NCBI GenBank assembly: GCA_016763155.1
Contig: JAESUH010000011.1
Span: 1-64,000 of the forward strand
From: Rhizobiaceae bacterium
GTDB taxonomy: Bacteria; Pseudomonadota; Alphaproteobacteria; Rhizobiales; Rhizobiaceae
Direction: 5' to 3'
Length of the DNA: 64,000 bases
Within the stretch, counting starts at the first letter, position 1, and the number at the start of each line of letters is the position of its first letter. The notes under the pieces were generated by a model. The model saw only the letters and a list, made by a program, of their open reading frames with translations, had not been told where the DNA came from and did not search any database. Below, in pieces: positions 61,694 to 64,000 of the stretch. The translations under genes and the position numbers were made by a program.

Positions 61694-64000
61694 ATGGCGT
61701 CCAAACCAAAAGTCGATGAAACCAACGAAGCAGCTCTTCTGGCGGTTGAAGAAGCGCTAGCGCTTGAAATCGAAGATATCGACCTTGATGATTTGGAGGC
61801 CGAAGTTGAACTTGATATTGACGGCATGGATTTGGAAGATTCCATTGCCAGCGCCCTTCGCGACGAGAGTTTTTCATCCGATACCGCTGATAGTTTCAGC
61901 GAATTGGAAAAAAAGCTGGCAGAAGCTGCCAATGATTTGCGCGAAGACGACGCTCTTTATGACGATTATGAAGATACCCCGGCTTCATCATTCGACGACA
62001 TAAAATCTGCAACTGCTAGTTCCATCATACCAAAGAGCACAGATAGCTCTGATCCGTCCGGTTTGGATAAATATAAAAGAGACGCTGATACAACAGGGTC
62101 TTCTTCTGAAGCATCACCGCGCCTTTCAAATGATTTGAGTATGGAAGCACCTGCCCCGGCAAATGATGACCGCCAGGACTCTATTGCCGATCTGGTATTT
62201 GCCCTACAGCGCAAACCTTCCTCGCGGATATTGTGGTTTACGGCTCTCCTTTCCTTCACCTGGCTCGGCATTTGTGGCTATTACGCCTATGCAAATTATG
62301 GCCCAATCATTACCAAAGTCAGATCTGTTCAAGATGCGTTGAACATACCGAACATATTCTTGCTGGTTGGAATTGCCATTATTCCGATCCTGTTGCTCTG
62401 GTCCTTCGCGATTATGGTTCGCCGTGCTCAGGAAATGCGCTTCGCCGCAGATTCAATGACGGAAGCCGCAATCCGCCTACTTCAGCCTGAACACGTAGCT
62501 CAGGAATCCATCACGACTGTCGGAAAAGCAATTCGTCGCGAAGTCGCAGCCATCGGAACAGGCATTGAACGTGCCCTTGCGCGTGCTGGCGAGCTTGAAG
62601 TTCTGGTACAAAACGAAGTGGTCAATCTTGAGAGATCCTACGGGGATTCTGAAATTAGATTACGCGGCCTGATTCAGGAAATGAGCGATGAGCGTGAGGC
62701 CATTATTGGCCATGCGGATCGCCTTAAAGATTCAATTGGCGACAGTCACAGTTCTTTTGCAAAAGAACTGGAAAATGCGTCAATCCGCATTGAAGAAACC
62801 GTAACCACCGCCACCGAGCGGTTGAATACAAGTCTGGAAGCACGCAGGAAATCTGTCAGCGCCAGCCTTTCCGTTGCGGGAGAAAGCCTTGTATCTCTCC
62901 TCTCCAGCTCAGGTGAAGAACTGAAACTGCGCCTTGAAACTGGCAAGCAGGATTTTGAAAAAACGCTGACTACCCAAACCAGTGCTTTGACCAAACAAAT
63001 CAATATGTCCGGCAATGCATTTGCAAAACTGCTAGATACCCGCACGGCAAGCATCAAGTCTCAGGGTTCTGAAATCACAGCCCAGTTGAACGAGGCTATG
63101 ATAAAACGTGCAAACGAGTTCCAGTCAAAGATTACCACTGCCGGCTCTGCCCTGCAAAAATCTCTGGATGATCGCCTTACCAGCATCGAGACAAGCCTGA
63201 CGGATCGAGGTACAAAACTCGTAACCGATCTTTCTTTGCGTACTGAGCGGCTGGACAAGGTTCTAACCGTGAGAACGGAAAAAATTGGCGAGACCATTGG
63301 CGAGCGCCTATCCGGGTTTGGCAAAACTCTAACCACCCAGGTCGACGAAACTGTCGGCAAACTGGCAGAACGCGCCAATACGCTGGAAACAAACGCTGGC
63401 AAAATTAACAAGCAGCTTGCCGCCCGTATGGAATCAATGGAAAAAAACCTTGCTGGCCATTCAAGCAAGCTGGACAAGACCCTACACACAACACAATCGG
63501 CAATCAGCAATGCGTTGGATACAAACATCCGAAGCATGGCAGAAAAAGCCATCAAAATTTCCACCGACCTCACCCAGCAGAATCAAATATTTTCTGCCAG
63601 CATCGATCAGCAATCTGATGCATTGAGCAAAACATTCGGCGTGAAATCCGAGATCATTCTCAAAGGTCTGGATGAGGGCAAAACAGCGCTCGCTGCAACT
63701 TTGACCAAAGGTGCCGAAGCAATCAGTGGCAACCTTAAATCAACCAATCAAATTTTGGGCGATACTTTGAACCAGGGTGCAGAAGCAATCAGTAGCAACC
63801 TTGAATCAAAACAAGAGAAATTGGCTGAAACTTTGAGCCATGGTGCTGAAGCGATTAGCAGCAATCTGCAATCAAGCAACGAAACCATGACCAAAACTCT
63901 AGGTCACGTTGCCCAAGCAATTAGCAGCAATTTGCAATCAAGCAATGAGACAATGGCCAAAACTTTGAGCCACAGTGTCGAAGCGATCAGCAGTAAACTG
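61694..64000 (+). CDS. Growth Pole Ring-like (GPR/RgsE) large coiled-coil membrane protein, N-terminal part
   Basis: 769 residues visible, open at the right edge and missing from the ORF track. AGG lies 8 bases before ATG 61694. Residues 1-165 are very acidic (LEIEDIDLDDLEAEVELDID). Two membrane helices are at about 177-200 and 217-240. From about 250 to the edge it is helical coiled coil with a regular pattern. From residue 669 a 22-residue repeat (TLSHGAEAISSNLQSSNETM-type) runs off the end. This acidic head, double membrane span and very long apolipoprotein-like coiled coil are what I know of GPR of Agrobacterium and RgsE of Sinorhizobium, which form a ring at the growing pole. The assignment is by architecture, without an alignment. 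Confidence 0.75.
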   Translation, partial: MASKPKVDETNEAALLAVEEALALEIEDIDLDDLEAEVELDIDGMDLEDSIASALRDESFSSDTADSFSELEKKLAEAANDLREDDALYDDYEDTPASSFDDIKSATASSIIPKSTDSSDPSGLDKYKRDADTTGSSSEASPRLSNDLSMEAPAPANDDRQDSIADLVFALQRKPSSRILWFTALLSFTWLGICGYYAYANYGPIITKVRSVQDALNIPNIFLLVGIAIIPILLLWSFAIMVRRAQEMRFAADSMTEAAIRLLQPEHVAQESITTVGKAIRREVAAIGTGIERALARAGELEVLVQNEVVNLERSYGDSEIRLRGLIQEMSDEREAIIGHADRLKDSIGDSHSSFAKELENASIRIEETVTTATERLNTSLEARRKSVSASLSVAGESLVSLLSSSGEELKLRLETGKQDFEKTLTTQTSALTKQINMSGNAFAKLLDTRTASIKSQGSEITAQLNEAMIKRANEFQSKITTAGSALQKSLDDRLTSIETSLTDRGTKLVTDLSLRTERLDKVLTVRTEKIGETIGERLSGFGKTLTTQVDETVGKLAERANTLETNAGKINKQLAARMESMEKNLAGHSSKLDKTLHTTQSAISNALDTNIRSMAEKAIKISTDLTQQNQIFSASIDQQSDALSKTFGVKSEIILKGLDEGKTALAATLTKGAEAISGNLKSTNQILGDTLNQGAEAISSNLESKQEKLAETLSHGAEAISSNLQSSNETMTKTLGHVAQAISSNLQSSNETMAKTLSHSVEAISSKL
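63698..64000 (+). repeat. 66-bp tandem repeats in the GPR-like gene
   Basis: Repeat starts at 63698, 63764, 63830, 63896 and 63962, each beginning ACTTTG or ACTCTA and encoding 22 residues with the core AEAISSNL. The last two full units are nearly identical (SSNLQSSNETM in both). Four and a half copies are visible, and the array continues past the edge. 22 residues is two hendecads, the period of apolipoprotein-like helices. Confidence 0.93.

Noticed and set aside
63061-63573. 170-residue minus-strand ORF in the GPR-like gene
   Set aside because: Antisense of coiled-coil codons. The plus frame is open over 2.3 kb with a good start.

Overview
The window looks like chromosomal DNA from an alphaproteobacterium of the order Hyphomicrobiales (Rhizobiales), probably a moderate- to low-GC, perhaps marine, lineage. 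Evidence: the block RNase E / AmiC-type amidase / PBP1A; the run glmU-ABC ATPase-dgt-argS-SPOR-nagZ-scpA-scpB; DUF1476 (ATPase inhibitor zeta) beside purC-purS-purQ-purL-bolA-grxD; a degenerate copy of the dispersed rhizobial palindrome; and, at the right edge, a long coiled-coil membrane protein resembling the Growth Pole Ring protein (GPR/RgsE) of polar-growing rhizobia. The content is mostly housekeeping. There are no CRISPR arrays, prophages, insertion sequences or rRNA genes.

Layout. 0-7 kb: PBP1A (cut by the left edge) and an amidase run left; a long leader and RNase E with a giant acidic insertion run right. 7-12 kb: DUF1489, serine dehydratase, rhodanese and a 45-residue membrane protein with its own terminator, then three membrane-protein genes. 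12-16 kb: MerR regulator with a predicted operator, MgtE, tRNA-Leu(UAG), trigger factor, DksA-like protein. 16-24 kb: a folate/biopterin-type transporter and a VIT-family transporter behind a near-ideal FNR/FixK class II promoter, an HtrA-like protease, hemN with two FNR-like boxes, and a ribokinase-family kinase. 24-30 kb: MoxR ATPase, VWA protein, two XdhC-type proteins and a MoCF/MocA fusion, i.e. a maturation set for a molybdenum hydroxylase (CO dehydrogenase type) without structural genes in view, plus a TauE-like exporter. 30-34 kb: a periplasmic binding protein, DmpA-type peptidase and membrane protein in overlapping order, then purB and a small hydrolase. 34.5-41 kb: an inverted-repeat element, an HpcH aldolase, ATPase zeta, and the purC-S-Q-(lipoprotein)-L operon with bolA and grxD. 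41-53 kb: a lipoprotein with a permuted-papain-like NCNHF motif, then eleven kilobases of leftward genes for chromosome condensation, cell-wall recycling, arginyl-tRNA synthesis, dNTP hydrolysis and UDP-GlcNAc synthesis. 53-61 kb: the YcjX/YcjF-like pair, the folP-folB-folK operon, an MFS transporter, a DUF922 lipoprotein, ferredoxin and an Hpt protein. 61.7-64 kb: the GPR-like gene, cut by the right edge.

Main points for a second look: scpA carries one in-frame amber codon while the rest of the frame is intact; the FBT-VIT promoter predicts oxygen or NO control; the Mo-hydroxylase maturation genes and tauE share an inverted-repeat sequence; the RNase E leader can hide its Shine-Dalgarno sequence in a hairpin; and two small single-span membrane proteins are absent from the ORF track. 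All functional statements come from reading the sequence and recalling family features. No database search was run.
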